Shown in pieces: positions 7,422 to 15,069 of a stretch of 25,979 bases of DNA. This DNA comes from RGIG7378 sp045588325 (lineage in GTDB: Bacteria > Bacillota > Clostridia > RGIG7378). The position numbers and the translations under genes were made by a program. Below the pieces are notes generated by a model. That model was given only the letters and a program-made list of their open reading frames with translations. It did not search any database and was not told where the DNA came from. Position 1 is the stretch's first letter, and every line of letters starts with the position of its first letter. Location of the stretch: contig JAZNEA010000005.1 of the NCBI GenBank assembly GCA_045588325.1, positions 1 to 25,979 on the forward strand. Direction: 5' to 3'.

Positions 7422-7679
7422 ATGTGCGCGGACAACAGACACATTCGCCATATCGACGAGTTGGGCAGGATTGTGATTCCAGCCGACTTAAGACGCGCCC
7501 TGGGGTTAGAGCCCGGCTTTGCAGTTGCGCTTAGCTTGCAGGGGAACGCCGTTTTGCTGGAGCCTCACACAGAGACATGCGCCATTTGTGGTGGCACCTG
7601 TGACCTGCATCCCATTGGTGAGAGATTTATTTGCTCCACCTGTGCCAAGTCTGTCACTAATCTTCTCACATGTGATTAA
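7422..7679 (+). CDS. AbrB/SpoVT-family regulator with C-terminal zinc ribbon
   Basis: This 85-aa protein starts at the ATG at 7422, with GGAGG 5 bases upstream; the GTG at 7410 has no such support. Residues 7-48 form an AbrB/MazE-type swapped-hairpin DNA-binding domain, recognisable from IDELGRIVIPADLRRALGL. Residues 53-74 carry C53-x2-C56 and C71-x2-C74, a small zinc ribbon not present in E. coli MazE. It is most likely a transcriptional regulator, possibly controlling its own operon. Because it sits directly upstream of mazF, it could also act as the antitoxin. That is an inference: it lacks the disordered acidic tail that MazE uses to block MazF. Confidence 0.85.
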   Translation: MCADNRHIRHIDELGRIVIPADLRRALGLEPGFAVALSLQGNAVLLEPHTETCAICGGTCDLHPIGERFICSTCAKSVTNLLTCD

Positions 7680-7703
7680 AGCTGTTTTTTGGGGCAACAC
7701 TAT

Positions 7704-7720
7704 CCGTATCACAAATACGG
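7704..7720 (+). promoter_or_regulatory. Hairpin overlapping the mazF ribosome binding site
   Basis: CCGTAT (7704-7709) pairs with ATACGG (7715-7720) across a 5-base loop. The mazF Shine-Dalgarno GGAGG is at 7719-7723, so the stem covers its first two bases. It could limit mazF translation, or the same palindrome could be a DNA operator. Confidence 0.5.
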
Positions 7721-7732
7721 AGGCAGCAACAA

Positions 7733-8083
7733 ATGCAGTTTGATGTTCAGAGAGGCGATATTTTTTATGCGGATTTAAGTCCGGTTGTTGGATCGGAACA
7801 GGGAGGCGTTCGACCTGTGCTTATTATCCAGAACGACACTGGCAACAGACATAGTCCCACCGTCATTGCGGCGGCAATTACGTCTCAGATGAATAAGGCA
7901 AAGCTGCCCACTCACATAGAGATTGGTGCTCTGGAGTATGGTCTACAAAAGGACTCTGTTATTTTGACTGAGCAGATCAGAACATTGGACAAAACCAGGC
8001 TCAGAGAGAGGGTCGGCCACGTGGACAACCTCCTGATGTACAGGGTGGACAAGGCTTTGACCGTGAGCTTTGGTCTGAGATAG
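7733..8083 (+). CDS. MazF/PemK-family endoribonuclease toxin (NdoA-like)
   Basis: This 116-aa protein matches the MazF/NdoA family over its full length, with the hallmark stretches RGDIFYADLSPVVGSEQGG, RPVLIIQND, and AAITSQ...KLPTH. The family cleaves single-stranded mRNA at short specific sequences and arrests growth until neutralised. The Arg in the GGxRP segment and the Thr/Ser of ITSQ are the usual catalytic-site positions and are intact. The start at 7733 has GGAGG nine bases upstream. In Bacillus the partner antitoxin is a ribbon-helix-helix protein. Here the gene before it is an AbrB-type protein instead, 53 bases away, and no ribbon-helix-helix gene is visible. The gene is probably co-transcribed with the AbrB gene and the deacetylase. 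Confidence 0.92.
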   Translation: MQFDVQRGDIFYADLSPVVGSEQGGVRPVLIIQNDTGNRHSPTVIAAAITSQMNKAKLPTHIEIGALEYGLQKDSVILTEQIRTLDKTRLRERVGHVDNLLMYRVDKALTVSFGLR

Positions 8084-8114
8084 ACATATAGATAAATGTC
8101 TGGAGGAACAATTT

Positions 8115-9119
8115 ATGAATAAGGGCAAGGTAATACTCACCGTGGTTTTGGCATTTATTGCCATCGCTGGTTTTTGCGCCGGCATGTACATAGGGGACAA
8201 GAGCCATACGACCAGCACACCAACAGCCACACCTGAGGCAACATCCACGCCAACGGCTACCCCGACTCCGACGCCAACACCGACTCCCACGCCGACCCCT
8301 ACTCCTACACCTACTCCTACACCTACGCCGACGCCAACCCCGACTCCCACGCCGACACCGACGCCTAAGCCTACACCCACGCCGACACCTAAACCAACTC
8401 CCACACCCTACACTGGCGAGTTCTCATCCTACAGCAACACTCTACAGGCCTGGTGGTCCGGCGTATCCTCCAACAAAGTTCGCCCCTCCCGTGCGGTTCA
8501 GCTCCAAAAGGAGGCCGGTGACAAGGCTGTATATTTCATAGGAGACGATACTCCCACCATATACTTGACCTTTGACATGGGCTACGAGTACAAAAAGGAG
8601 CTCACCATCAAGATTTTGGACACTCTAAAGGAAAAGGGTGTCAAGGGCACCTTCTTTATCACCCAGAGCTACCTGAACACATCCCCGGATATGGTTCAGC
8701 GCATGATTGATGAGGGTCATGTGGTGGGTAACCACACTAAGTCACACTACAGCATGCCTACCATCACTGTGGAAAAACAGATCACAGAGATTAAAGATGT
8801 GCACGATGCTGTATACAAAAAGTTCGGATACGAAATGTACCTGTTCCGTTTCCCCTGCGGAGAGTACTCTGACCGCTCTCAGGCCGTCGTGGAATCCCTA
8901 GGCTACACACCCGTATTCTGGACCTTCTGCTACAGGGATTGGGAGGTGGACCAGCAACCAGATCCTACCCAAGCTCTTAAGATGATGAAGGACCAGGCCC
9001 ACAATGGTGCCATCTACCTGATTCATGGCGTTAGCTCCACCAACGTGGCCGTTTTGGAAGACCTGATCGACTACCTCAAGTCTGAGGGCTACACAATGGG
9101 CCTGCTGGAGGGAAAATAA
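8115..9119 (+). CDS. Membrane-anchored polysaccharide deacetylase, PdaA-like
   Basis: This 334-aa protein starts at the ATG at 8115 behind GGAGG. Residues ~5-25 form a signal anchor. Residues ~34-98 are a Thr-Pro stalk built of near-perfect TP dipeptides. The NodB deacetylase domain occupies ~135-330. The catalytic TFDMGYE is at 152-158, the metal-binding H207 and H211 are in GNHTKSH, and RFPCGEYS and a late LIHG are also present. The TFDxGYE form and the FWTFCYRDW phrase are typical of PdaA-type de-N-acetylases, which act on N-acetylmuramic acid in peptidoglycan during spore cortex delta-lactam formation. Action on peptidoglycan outside the membrane is therefore likely; a sporulation role is an inference. 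It lies 31 bases after mazF. Confidence 0.9.
   Translation: MNKGKVILTVVLAFIAIAGFCAGMYIGDKSHTTSTPTATPEATSTPTATPTPTPTPTPTPTPTPTPTPTPTPTPTPTPTPTPTPKPTPTPTPKPTPTPYTGEFSSYSNTLQAWWSGVSSNKVRPSRAVQLQKEAGDKAVYFIGDDTPTIYLTFDMGYEYKKELTIKILDTLKEKGVKGTFFITQSYLNTSPDMVQRMIDEGHVVGNHTKSHYSMPTITVEKQITEIKDVHDAVYKKFGYEMYLFRFPCGEYSDRSQAVVESLGYTPVFWTFCYRDWEVDQQPDPTQALKMMKDQAHNGAIYLIHGVSSTNVAVLEDLIDYLKSEGYTMGLLEGK
8215..8411 (+). repeat. Thr-Pro codon repeat (6-bp periodic) in the deacetylase stalk
   Basis: About 30 tandem copies of a hexamer of the form ACNCCN encode the TP stalk, with a few KP interruptions near the end. Third positions vary (ACG CCG, ACT CCT, ACA CCT), which limits but does not remove slippage potential. 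Slippage in units of six would change stalk length without a frameshift. Confidence 0.9.
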
Positions 9120-9192
9120 GGTCGTTTCATTAAGGCATTCTTAGTGCAAACGGACCGTGTTTGTATGTATATCTACGAAAGCGAGGATTAAT

Positions 9193-10170
9193 ATGAAAAA
9201 ACTCATTTGCATTATACTGACTCTGGCCTTGTGCGTTACATTGCTCACCGCCTGTGTACCTCAGCAGATAACAGGACAGGGCTCCCAGAGCACCCCAACT
9301 CCTGCTCCTACTCCTGCAGGTAACCTGTCCACTAACCAGGACGACGAGACTATTTCCATCACCTGTGACAGCTGGACCACCACAATCACAAAGTTTGACC
9401 AGAAGGGTGAGGACGATGCCGTCAACGTGAACATCATCTTGGCAGATAGCAATACCGCCATTGATGGCAGCGGGGCAATATATAAGGACGGCTACGTGGT
9501 TATTACCGCAGCAGGCACATACTCAGTAACTGGCACCTTGACCAATGGCGCAATAATCATTGACCTGCCCTCAACAGACAAGGTACACCTGATCCTCAAG
9601 GGCGTCTCCATTACATCCAGCGAATATGCCGCTATTTGCGTCATCGCCGGAGATAAGGTCTGCATAACCCTGGCTGATGGCACCACCAACACACTTACCG
9701 ACAGCAGCACATATACATACAAGTATTCCGCCCTGGTCGAGCCCAACTCATGCCTCTTTAGCAAACAGGACCTGACTATTAACGGCACAGGAACGTTGGT
9801 TGTAAATGGCAATTGTAACAACGGAATCACCAGCAAGGACGACCTGAAAATCTTGGGTGGATCTTATGATATTAAGGCCACCAATCACGGAATAAGGGGC
9901 AATGACTCTGTGCTGATTAACGGAGGCAATATCAAGATCTACTGTGGCAACGATGGTATCAAATCGACCAACGAGACCGATGCAAATAAGGGCTTTATCT
10001 TCTTGACAGGTGGCAACATCAATGTCCGGGCCACAGACGATGCTGTACAGGCCGTGACCGCCGTCTATGTAACAGATGCCATTGCGGAGGTTGCCTGTGG
10101 AGGCAAGGATATCAACTGCGACGGAGCTGTCTGGACCAAGGAGGGTTCCCTTACCGAGGTTCCGTATTAG
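9193..10170 (+). CDS. DUF4353 carbohydrate-binding-domain lipoprotein
   Basis: This 325-aa protein starts at the ATG at 9193 behind GAGGA. It has a lipoprotein signal (MKKLICIILTLALCVTLLTA) with the lipid cysteine at residue 21. A short STPTPAPTP linker follows. The rest is a repetitive beta-rich domain with phrases such as ITAAGTYSVTGTLTNGAI, ITLADGTTNTLTDS, FSKQDLTINGTGTLVVNG, GITSKDDLKI and GIRGNDSVLINGG. These are characteristic of DUF4353, annotated as a carbohydrate-binding domain and probably a right-handed beta-helix. The protein should sit on the outer face of the membrane. It follows the deacetylase by 73 bases on the same strand and may be transcribed with it. The ligand is unknown. 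The C-terminus is shorter than in many relatives, which continue with further repeats. Confidence 0.85.
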   Translation: MKKLICIILTLALCVTLLTACVPQQITGQGSQSTPTPAPTPAGNLSTNQDDETISITCDSWTTTITKFDQKGEDDAVNVNIILADSNTAIDGSGAIYKDGYVVITAAGTYSVTGTLTNGAIIIDLPSTDKVHLILKGVSITSSEYAAICVIAGDKVCITLADGTTNTLTDSSTYTYKYSALVEPNSCLFSKQDLTINGTGTLVVNGNCNNGITSKDDLKILGGSYDIKATNHGIRGNDSVLINGGNIKIYCGNDGIKSTNETDANKGFIFLTGGNINVRATDDAVQAVTAVYVTDAIAEVACGGKDINCDGAVWTKEGSLTEVPY

Positions 10171-10216
10171 GCCGCAGGAGATATGACAAGATAACGTTCA
10201 AATTAAACACGAATCA

Positions 10217-10244
10217 AAAGGCCATGATCAAAATCATGGCCTTT
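10217..10244. terminator. Bidirectional terminator between convergent units
   Basis: A perfect 12-bp stem (AAAGGCCATGAT and its complement) with a 4-base loop lies between the convergent DUF4353 (+) and APH-type (-) genes. On the - strand the stem ends in CCTTTTGATT. On the + strand it ends in CCTTTACCTTT. It ends both the abrB-mazF side and the eight-gene operon. Confidence 0.85.
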
Positions 10245-10257
10245 ACCTTTGTTCTCT

Positions 10258-11043
10258 CTATCCAAAATGTTCCGCTGCGTGAATCACTCGCAGCATCTCC
10301 AGCTCTACCCTGTCCCTGCCATAGGCGTCCAGGAATCTGCCAGCATATTTGGTGGTCTTTAGGTTGAACCATAGGGTCCACACGCCCCAGAACAGGTCAA
10401 TGTGCCTGTCTCCTACTCCACCATTGCCCAGGTCGATAAATGCGCTGAATCTGCCATCCTCCAGCATTATGTTGGGCAGGCAGTAGTCGCCGTGGAGCAA
10501 CGTATCCTGGCCAAAGGCGGACCTGTTATCATCCACCAGCCTCCAGGCCTCATCTGCAGAGCCAAACGCGGGCTTGTCCCCATATTCCAGGGGGCCAAAA
10601 ACGCCCTGTCGGTAATTGTCGTCAACCATCTTTAAGTAGGCCTCTGTTCTGTTTTGCACAGGGCAGTTGGCATAATCCGTCTCGTGCAGCATACGCAGGC
10701 ATTCGCCCAGGGTATCACACAGCTTTTTAGGTTGGGCCAGGTATCGGGTCTCCGTACAGTCACTGCCATTCGCCCGCTCCGTCAACAGCCAATCCCTCTC
10801 TCCGGACAAATACTCTATCACACGAGGGGCCAAGCCCTTGGAGCTAAAATACTGGTTCATCTGGGCCTCATTCCTGAGGGTTCCGGCTGGTGAGGCCTTG
10901 AGAAAGTATCCATCTCCCTTGTCTATGTAGACCACACGGGCCTCATTGGAACAGCTGCTGTCATAAACTCTGGCGCCACTTAGCAATCCACGAAACTCCT
11001 CGGGATACTGTGACAAATTGATTTGTATGGGTTTAAGTATCAA
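10258..11043 (-). CDS. Aminoglycoside phosphotransferase (APH)-family small-molecule kinase
   Basis: This 261-aa protein has the protein-kinase-like APH fold. It has GYFLKASP near residue 50 (the ATP-binding Lys) and the catalytic loop HGDYCLPNIML near 187-197 with the catalytic Asp and metal-binding Asn. IDLGNGG near 204-210 supplies the second metal Asp. The start is a TTG at 11043 that overlaps the stop of the upstream gene (TTGA), with AGGAG 8 bases before it. The fold is shared with APH(3') resistance enzymes, but many relatives phosphorylate other metabolites, and the operon context gives no hint of resistance. The substrate is therefore left open. It is the last gene of the operon and is followed by a strong terminator. 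Confidence 0.85.
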   Translation of the reverse strand: MILKPIQINLSQYPEEFRGLLSGARVYDSSCSNEARVVYIDKGDGYFLKASPAGTLRNEAQMNQYFSSKGLAPRVIEYLSGERDWLLTERANGSDCTETRYLAQPKKLCDTLGECLRMLHETDYANCPVQNRTEAYLKMVDDNYRQGVFGPLEYGDKPAFGSADEAWRLVDDNRSAFGQDTLLHGDYCLPNIMLEDGRFSAFIDLGNGGVGDRHIDLFWGVWTLWFNLKTTKYAGRFLDAYGRDRVELEMLRVIHAAEHFG

Positions 11044-11675
11044 TATCCCAGCTCCTGTCCTACCAAAATCACCTTAATCCTGCCTGGAACGGGGGAGAAT
11101 CTGGTAATTACAGTCTGTGCACAAATACAATCTGGCGACAGACAGTTCCCGCAGTGTCCCGTTACTGCGCAGGGCGTCTTGCGGTTGAGTCTCACCGTGT
11201 TTGCAGGAGCCGCTGTGGTGCGAATCCTCTTGATGCCGCTGTCCACATCTGCCACAACCTTATTCATTCCTGCTACTACGATTACATTGTCTGGGCCGTA
11301 GCACAGATAGGCCAATCGGCTGCCTCTGCCATCGATATTCACCAGCTGTCCATCCATTGTAATGGCGTTGGTACTCATAAAGAAGAAGTTGGCCACGTGG
11401 AGTCTGGCATTCACGGCCTTTTGATCTGCAGGAGTTTTTACCAGGGACCTGTCGATCACGTCGTATCCCTTTCCCTGGATGGCATCATAAAAGCCAATCT
11501 CTCCCAAGGTCATGGAACCTCCCCAGCCAATACTGGAGCCCTCCGGCATGAGGGACAGGATCTTGTCCATAGCCTCCTCTGCTGTGGCGCAGTAGTACCC
11601 CTCCATCTGACGGCGCTTTAAGTTATCAATAATGGTGTTTGCTGCGTTCTCGTAGCTCTTTTGTTTGTTAATCAT
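11040..11675 (-). CDS. LUD-domain (lactate-utilization-type) protein
   Basis: This 211-aa protein belongs to the LUD/DUF162 family. It has the GWGGSMTLGEIG segment, a STNAITMDGQLVNIDG stretch, and a C-terminal cysteine group CGNCLSPDCICAQ, ending in VILVGQELGY. LutB and LutC of this family take part in lactate oxidation with an iron-sulfur complex. Stand-alone members like this one are common in Clostridia, where their role is less clear. The ATG at 11675 follows GGAGG. It sits in an operon with an FMN-dependent hydroxyacid-oxidase-like protein, which is suggestive of a redox pathway, but lutA and lutB are absent here. Confidence 0.88.
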   Translation of the reverse strand: MINKQKSYENAANTIIDNLKRRQMEGYYCATAEEAMDKILSLMPEGSSIGWGGSMTLGEIGFYDAIQGKGYDVIDRSLVKTPADQKAVNARLHVANFFFMSTNAITMDGQLVNIDGRGSRLAYLCYGPDNVIVVAGMNKVVADVDSGIKRIRTTAAPANTVRLNRKTPCAVTGHCGNCLSPDCICAQTVITRFSPVPGRIKVILVGQELGY

Positions 11676-11683
11676 AGTTCCTC

Positions 11684-12112
11684 CTATTTATACTCCATGG
11701 CCACATGGGGAATGCCCTCCTCCAGGAACTCCTCCGACGTAACCACAAAGCCTATCTTTTCATAGAATCCCAATGCGTGTTTCTGTGCGTTGATAACAAC
11801 TGCATCGCTACCGAAACTCCTCTTAATCTCAGGCAGTGCCAGCTTCATAAGTCGAGAGCCCAGGCCCTGTCCGTGTACAATGGACAGCACTCTGCCGATT
11901 TTTACGTGACCATCCTCTGTACGGTAGGCCCTCATGTAGGCTCTGACCTGGCCGTCCTCCTCTAGGAAACAGTGTAGCGCGTCATAATCCACGCCGTCAA
12001 AATCCTGGCAGATTATCCTCTGCTCCAACAGGAATATGGTAGTCCTGGCACGGACGATTTCGTACAGTTCCCTGGTGGTCAGCTGATCAAAAAACTTGCT
12101 CTTAAACTCCAA
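11684..12112 (-). CDS. ElaA-type GNAT N-acetyltransferase
   Basis: The protein is 142 aa if started at the TTG at 12112, which aligns with where ElaA proteins begin; the frame is open further upstream but only inside the preceding gene. ElaA features are visible: LYEIVRARTTIFLLEQ near the N-terminus, then CQDFDGVDYDALH, and the acetyl-CoA binding loop VHGQGLGSRLM. NAQKHALGFYEKIGF comes near the end. Members transfer acetyl groups from acetyl-CoA; the substrate is unknown. The start overlaps the DUF3267 gene by 11 bases, indicating translational coupling. Confidence 0.85.
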   Translation of the reverse strand: MEFKSKFFDQLTTRELYEIVRARTTIFLLEQRIICQDFDGVDYDALHCFLEEDGQVRAYMRAYRTEDGHVKIGRVLSIVHGQGLGSRLMKLALPEIKRSFGSDAVVINAQKHALGFYEKIGFVVTSEEFLEEGIPHVAMEYK

Positions 12113-12746
12113 TGTTGCTCTCTCTTTCTTCTGTAAAAGTCTCTCCCTCTGCAGGGGCATAGATGCTCTGGGCCGGACCAGTGTCCTTAACCAAAATCCT
12201 GGGGTCACGATTCCGGAGCAGCAAATATGTCATATAAATATCTCCCGAACAGCCACCTATATGCAGTCCGACAACAAAAGCCGAGACAAAATACAATATT
12301 GTATCTACATAGTACAGCCATACCGTCAACGGAACTAGCACCACCGTAAACAGTAGAAGTGGAGCAACCAGTGCCCTCAGAGCTGTCTTTCTGTAGACAT
12401 AAATATCAGGGACGCCGCAAAAGGCGCAGGAAAGTGTCAATCCAAAGGTCAGCTTCTCCCCCGTCATTACCTTGTATACCACGCCGTGCACAAGCTCGTG
12501 GAGCACTATATAGACCAGCATTGCCCCTACGAGTATTAAGTAAGGAATCCATAATGACGCACTCAAGTCTGAGGAGACAAATCCTTTGGATACAATAATA
12601 GGCAACGCTGCAATCCCGAGGCACACCAACAGCACAACCAATGCCGCAGCGTTCATGCCGATTGCAAAGCGCTTTTCCCTGGCATCTATATGCTTGATTT
12701 CTCGATATTCCTTGGGAAGCACTCGTTCAAAATTCTTTTCAACCAT
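12102..12746 (-). CDS. DUF3267 putative zinc metalloprotease, membrane protein
   Basis: This 214-aa protein starts at the ATG at 12746, chosen because GGAGG lies 8 bases upstream; the ATG two codons earlier is too close to it. Three or four hydrophobic segments are visible, around 30-50, 65-85 and 125-165. HELVHG, in the second, is a zincin HExxH motif inside a membrane helix. This fits DUF3267, a family of predicted intramembrane or membrane-linked metalloproteases. No target is known. The C-terminal ~30 residues are hydrophilic and carry acidic residues. It overlaps the preceding kinase gene by 8 bases. Confidence 0.82.
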   Translation of the reverse strand: MVEKNFERVLPKEYREIKHIDAREKRFAIGMNAAALVVLLVCLGIAALPIIVSKGFVSSDLSASLWIPYLILVGAMLVYIVLHELVHGVVYKVMTGEKLTFGLTLSCAFCGVPDIYVYRKTALRALVAPLLLFTVVLVPLTVWLYYVDTILYFVSAFVVGLHIGGCSGDIYMTYLLLRNRDPRILVKDTGPAQSIYAPAEGETFTEERESNIGV

Positions 12747-13257
12747 TGTCATTTCCTCCTTTTTTCGCAACCTCGCTCAGAAACTCCTGGGCTTGGGCTC
12801 TATTTGTAAATGTGTATATGGTCTTTTCTCTGTGTTTTTCTAAAAGTTCCAAAATGGCGGGCCTGCCTTTTTCTCTGAACCCCTCCACAAATTGGCGAAA
12901 CTCCAGGTCCTCGCTGTCCTCAGGCTCCACCCAGGGCATATCCTGTCTGGGCTTTCCCCTCCTGTTGGCGATACCCTCCAGGCAAACCTCCACATCATAA
13001 TCCAAAAAGAAAATGGTATCACAGGCCGACATTCTCAAATCCATGGTAGAGGCATAGTTGCCATCTATAATCCATGATGGCTGGGCCATCGCCTCCGAAA
13101 GCCGGTTCAAGAACTCTGTCCTCTCAACTGTCGTTCGGTCTGGCCTCCAATAGAGCATGTCCAGGTGAATCAGCGGAAGGCCGGTACTACAGCTCAACGC
13201 CCTGGCGAAGGTGCTCTTGCCACTACCAGGGCAACCGATTACCAAAACTCGTTCCAT
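12739..13257 (-). CDS. Adenylate-kinase-like P-loop NTPase (topology-modulation/FlaR type)
   Basis: This 172-aa protein starts at MERVLVIG (ATG at 13257), 1 base after the stop of the upstream gene. The Walker A GCPGSGKST is at residues ~8-16. The phrases LPLIHLDMLYWRP and WIIDGNYASTMDLR are typical of the small kinase-like family often annotated as topology modulation protein or FlaR. It probably phosphorylates a small molecule or nucleotide, but no specific substrate is established. The Shine-Dalgarno is weak, so translation likely depends on ribosomes arriving from the gene before it. Confidence 0.8.
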   Translation of the reverse strand: MERVLVIGCPGSGKSTFARALSCSTGLPLIHLDMLYWRPDRTTVERTEFLNRLSEAMAQPSWIIDGNYASTMDLRMSACDTIFFLDYDVEVCLEGIANRRGKPRQDMPWVEPEDSEDLEFRQFVEGFREKGRPAILELLEKHREKTIYTFTNRAQAQEFLSEVAKKGGNDNG

Positions 13258-13258
13258 A

Positions 13259-14209
13259 CTAATCCGCAATATCCAGGCTGACTATATAATTGGCAAAGAA
13301 CAGCCTGCCAAAAATGTACTTGGTAGATGCGCTCTCTGTCAATGTGATAACCTCGCCCTGATAGTAGTCCAGTCCCTCTGCCATAGCAGGTCCCTTTATC
13401 TCGTCCTCCACATTGTCCAGATAATACACGGGAGCGCCGTCCAATGTTCTGCCGGAATCGACCGCATCCTCCAGGTCATATACATAGTAGTGAGAGTCCG
13501 CAAGACTGTAGGAGGTGGACATTACCACGTCACCGTCTGGGGTAAAACATATGCCCTGTACCTGATCTCGAATGGAATAAACTGCCAATGGAGTTGTCAG
13601 GTCTCCAATAGCATATTTGGTGCAGATGGCGTAATGTGTGCCCTCTGCTGTTTCGAATATATGCTCATCCACCTTTTCGTACTTCTCATTGTAGAATGAG
13701 CCCACATACAGATACTGGTCGTCTCCGTACAGGAAGGAAGCTCTGTTGTTTACCTCAATGCCCTGACCTATGTTCACATCGTCTCCCTGATCCGCATCTA
13801 AAACGCTGGCCAGAGGGAAGCTGAAAATCCTGCCCCCATTGGCTATGTATACGGTGTCTCCGGTTGTGGATATCCCTCCCGCATGGCCCGTATAGCTTTC
13901 CCCATCATTAAACAGTTCAACGTAGTAACTACGATTGTCCATGTCTGTTACGTACACGCGCGAAGGCGAACCATCCTTCATATATCCAGACACCAGGATC
14001 AGGTCCTCTCCGTCTACCACAGCGATTCCCTGACAGACAAATCCGTCATTCAAGCCGGGATTTTTGCAGAGGTTGGTTTTCTCGGAATAGTACTCAGAAT
14101 ATAGTGCGAATTTGGCCAGATTCAGGCCGCCAATCACCAGCACAAACAGCGCCAGGATTGATGCAAGCACGATGGCTATGATTTTGCCGGTTTTCTTTAA
14201 TGCTTTCAT
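13259..14209 (-). CDS. Membrane-anchored extracytoplasmic protein of unknown function
   Basis: I do not recognise a family for this 316-aa protein. It has a basic start followed by one hydrophobic helix at residues ~9-30. About 285 residues outside the membrane follow, with recurring phrases such as GFVCQGIAVVDGEDLILVSGY, GDTVYIANGGRIFSFPL, YLYVGSFYNE and VQGICFTPDGDVVMSTSY. This alternation of G-containing beta strands every 40-50 residues looks like a beta-propeller, an inference from pattern only. The ATG at 14209 follows AGGAG. It lies between the TIM-barrel gene (9-base gap) and the kinase gene (1-base gap), in the middle of the eight-gene operon. Confidence 0.75.
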   Translation of the reverse strand: MKALKKTGKIIAIVLASILALFVLVIGGLNLAKFALYSEYYSEKTNLCKNPGLNDGFVCQGIAVVDGEDLILVSGYMKDGSPSRVYVTDMDNRSYYVELFNDGESYTGHAGGISTTGDTVYIANGGRIFSFPLASVLDADQGDDVNIGQGIEVNNRASFLYGDDQYLYVGSFYNEKYEKVDEHIFETAEGTHYAICTKYAIGDLTTPLAVYSIRDQVQGICFTPDGDVVMSTSYSLADSHYYVYDLEDAVDSGRTLDGAPVYYLDNVEDEIKGPAMAEGLDYYQGEVITLTESASTKYIFGRLFFANYIVSLDIAD

Positions 14210-14218
14210 GTGGTTCTC

Positions 14219-15061
14219 CTACCCCTTTACGTGTATTCCAGCGAGTTCAGCCTGTCTGCGGACATATGCTGCCGCCTGCTTGTACGCCTCAAAATCCGGC
14301 AAATGCTCTACAAAGAATGGCATATCCGGGCCCAACTTGTCTACCATCTGCAGTATTTTGCCGTAATCCAATGTGCCCTTGCCAGGCATAACCTCACGGA
14401 TCACCGTGGTGAACTCAGGCTCCATGAGGACGTCCTTGCCGTGTATGCTCTTGATATATGGTCCCAACAAATCAAAACAATGCTGGACAAATGCCGTGCC
14501 GCAACAGTATCGCTGAGGACAGTTTATCATATTCACAAAGTCCAGGTGCACTCCAAATGCATCTCTATCCACATCCTTAACCAGCTGCAGATACTGTTCT
14601 GGAGAATCGGGCACGCACCAGGGCATTGGCTCTATGGTATAAAAGGTGTTGCGAGGATTAACCGCATCGATTATCTCCCTGATGCTGTCTACTGCCAGGT
14701 CGTAAAACCCTGGGGCATAGTTCTCCTCCGCAAAACCATCCCAGGCTGTGGGGCTATGGCTGCCCACTATATTGACACAGCAGTTGGCACCTATTTCATC
14801 TGCTAGAGCCAACTGTGCCTTGGCGTACTCCATGGCCGACTTGCGTTCTGCATCATCCTTGGCAACGCAGTTGCGCCAAACACCCACCTCTGCAATTTGC
14901 AAATCTGCTTCCTTTGCGGCCCTCAGGTATTCCTGCCTGACGGAGCTGGCGCTATTGCTGTCCATCGGGCACAACACCGCACTGTATCTGAGCTCTTTGG
15001 CCAGGGCAACCCACTGCTCAGGGCTGCTATATGGTCTATCTATTCCTCCGCCTAGTCTCAT
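14219..15061 (-). CDS. Sugar phosphate isomerase/epimerase family TIM-barrel protein
   Basis: This 280-aa protein starts at the ATG at 15061 directly behind AGGAGG. It matches the AP-endonuclease-2/xylose-isomerase-like barrel. It shows the ANCCVNIVGSH strand, YTIEPMPWCVPDS with a metal-binding Glu, FGVHLDFVNMINCP with His/Asp, and IKSIHGKD with His. MPFFVEHLP carries the last Glu. These acidic and His residues at strand ends are the usual metal site of the family. Family members isomerise or epimerise sugars, inositols or hydroxypyruvate. The next gene upstream is an FMN oxidoreductase, so a sugar- or polyol-acid route is plausible but unproven. Confidence 0.85.
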   Translation of the reverse strand: MRLGGGIDRPYSSPEQWVALAKELRYSAVLCPMDSNSASSVRQEYLRAAKEADLQIAEVGVWRNCVAKDDAERKSAMEYAKAQLALADEIGANCCVNIVGSHSPTAWDGFAEENYAPGFYDLAVDSIREIIDAVNPRNTFYTIEPMPWCVPDSPEQYLQLVKDVDRDAFGVHLDFVNMINCPQRYCCGTAFVQHCFDLLGPYIKSIHGKDVLMEPEFTTVIREVMPGKGTLDYGKILQMVDKLGPDMPFFVEHLPDFEAYKQAAAYVRRQAELAGIHVKG

Positions 15062-15069
15062 GAATCCTC

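Noticed and set aside
7943..8404. A 153-codon - frame of Gly-Val repeats
   Set aside because: It is the complement of the TP stalk of the deacetylase and overlaps mazF antisense; not a gene.
10258..11043. Antibiotic-resistance call for the APH-type gene
   Set aside because: Only the general fold and catalytic motifs are visible; nothing indicates aminoglycoside specificity, and it ends a metabolic-looking operon.
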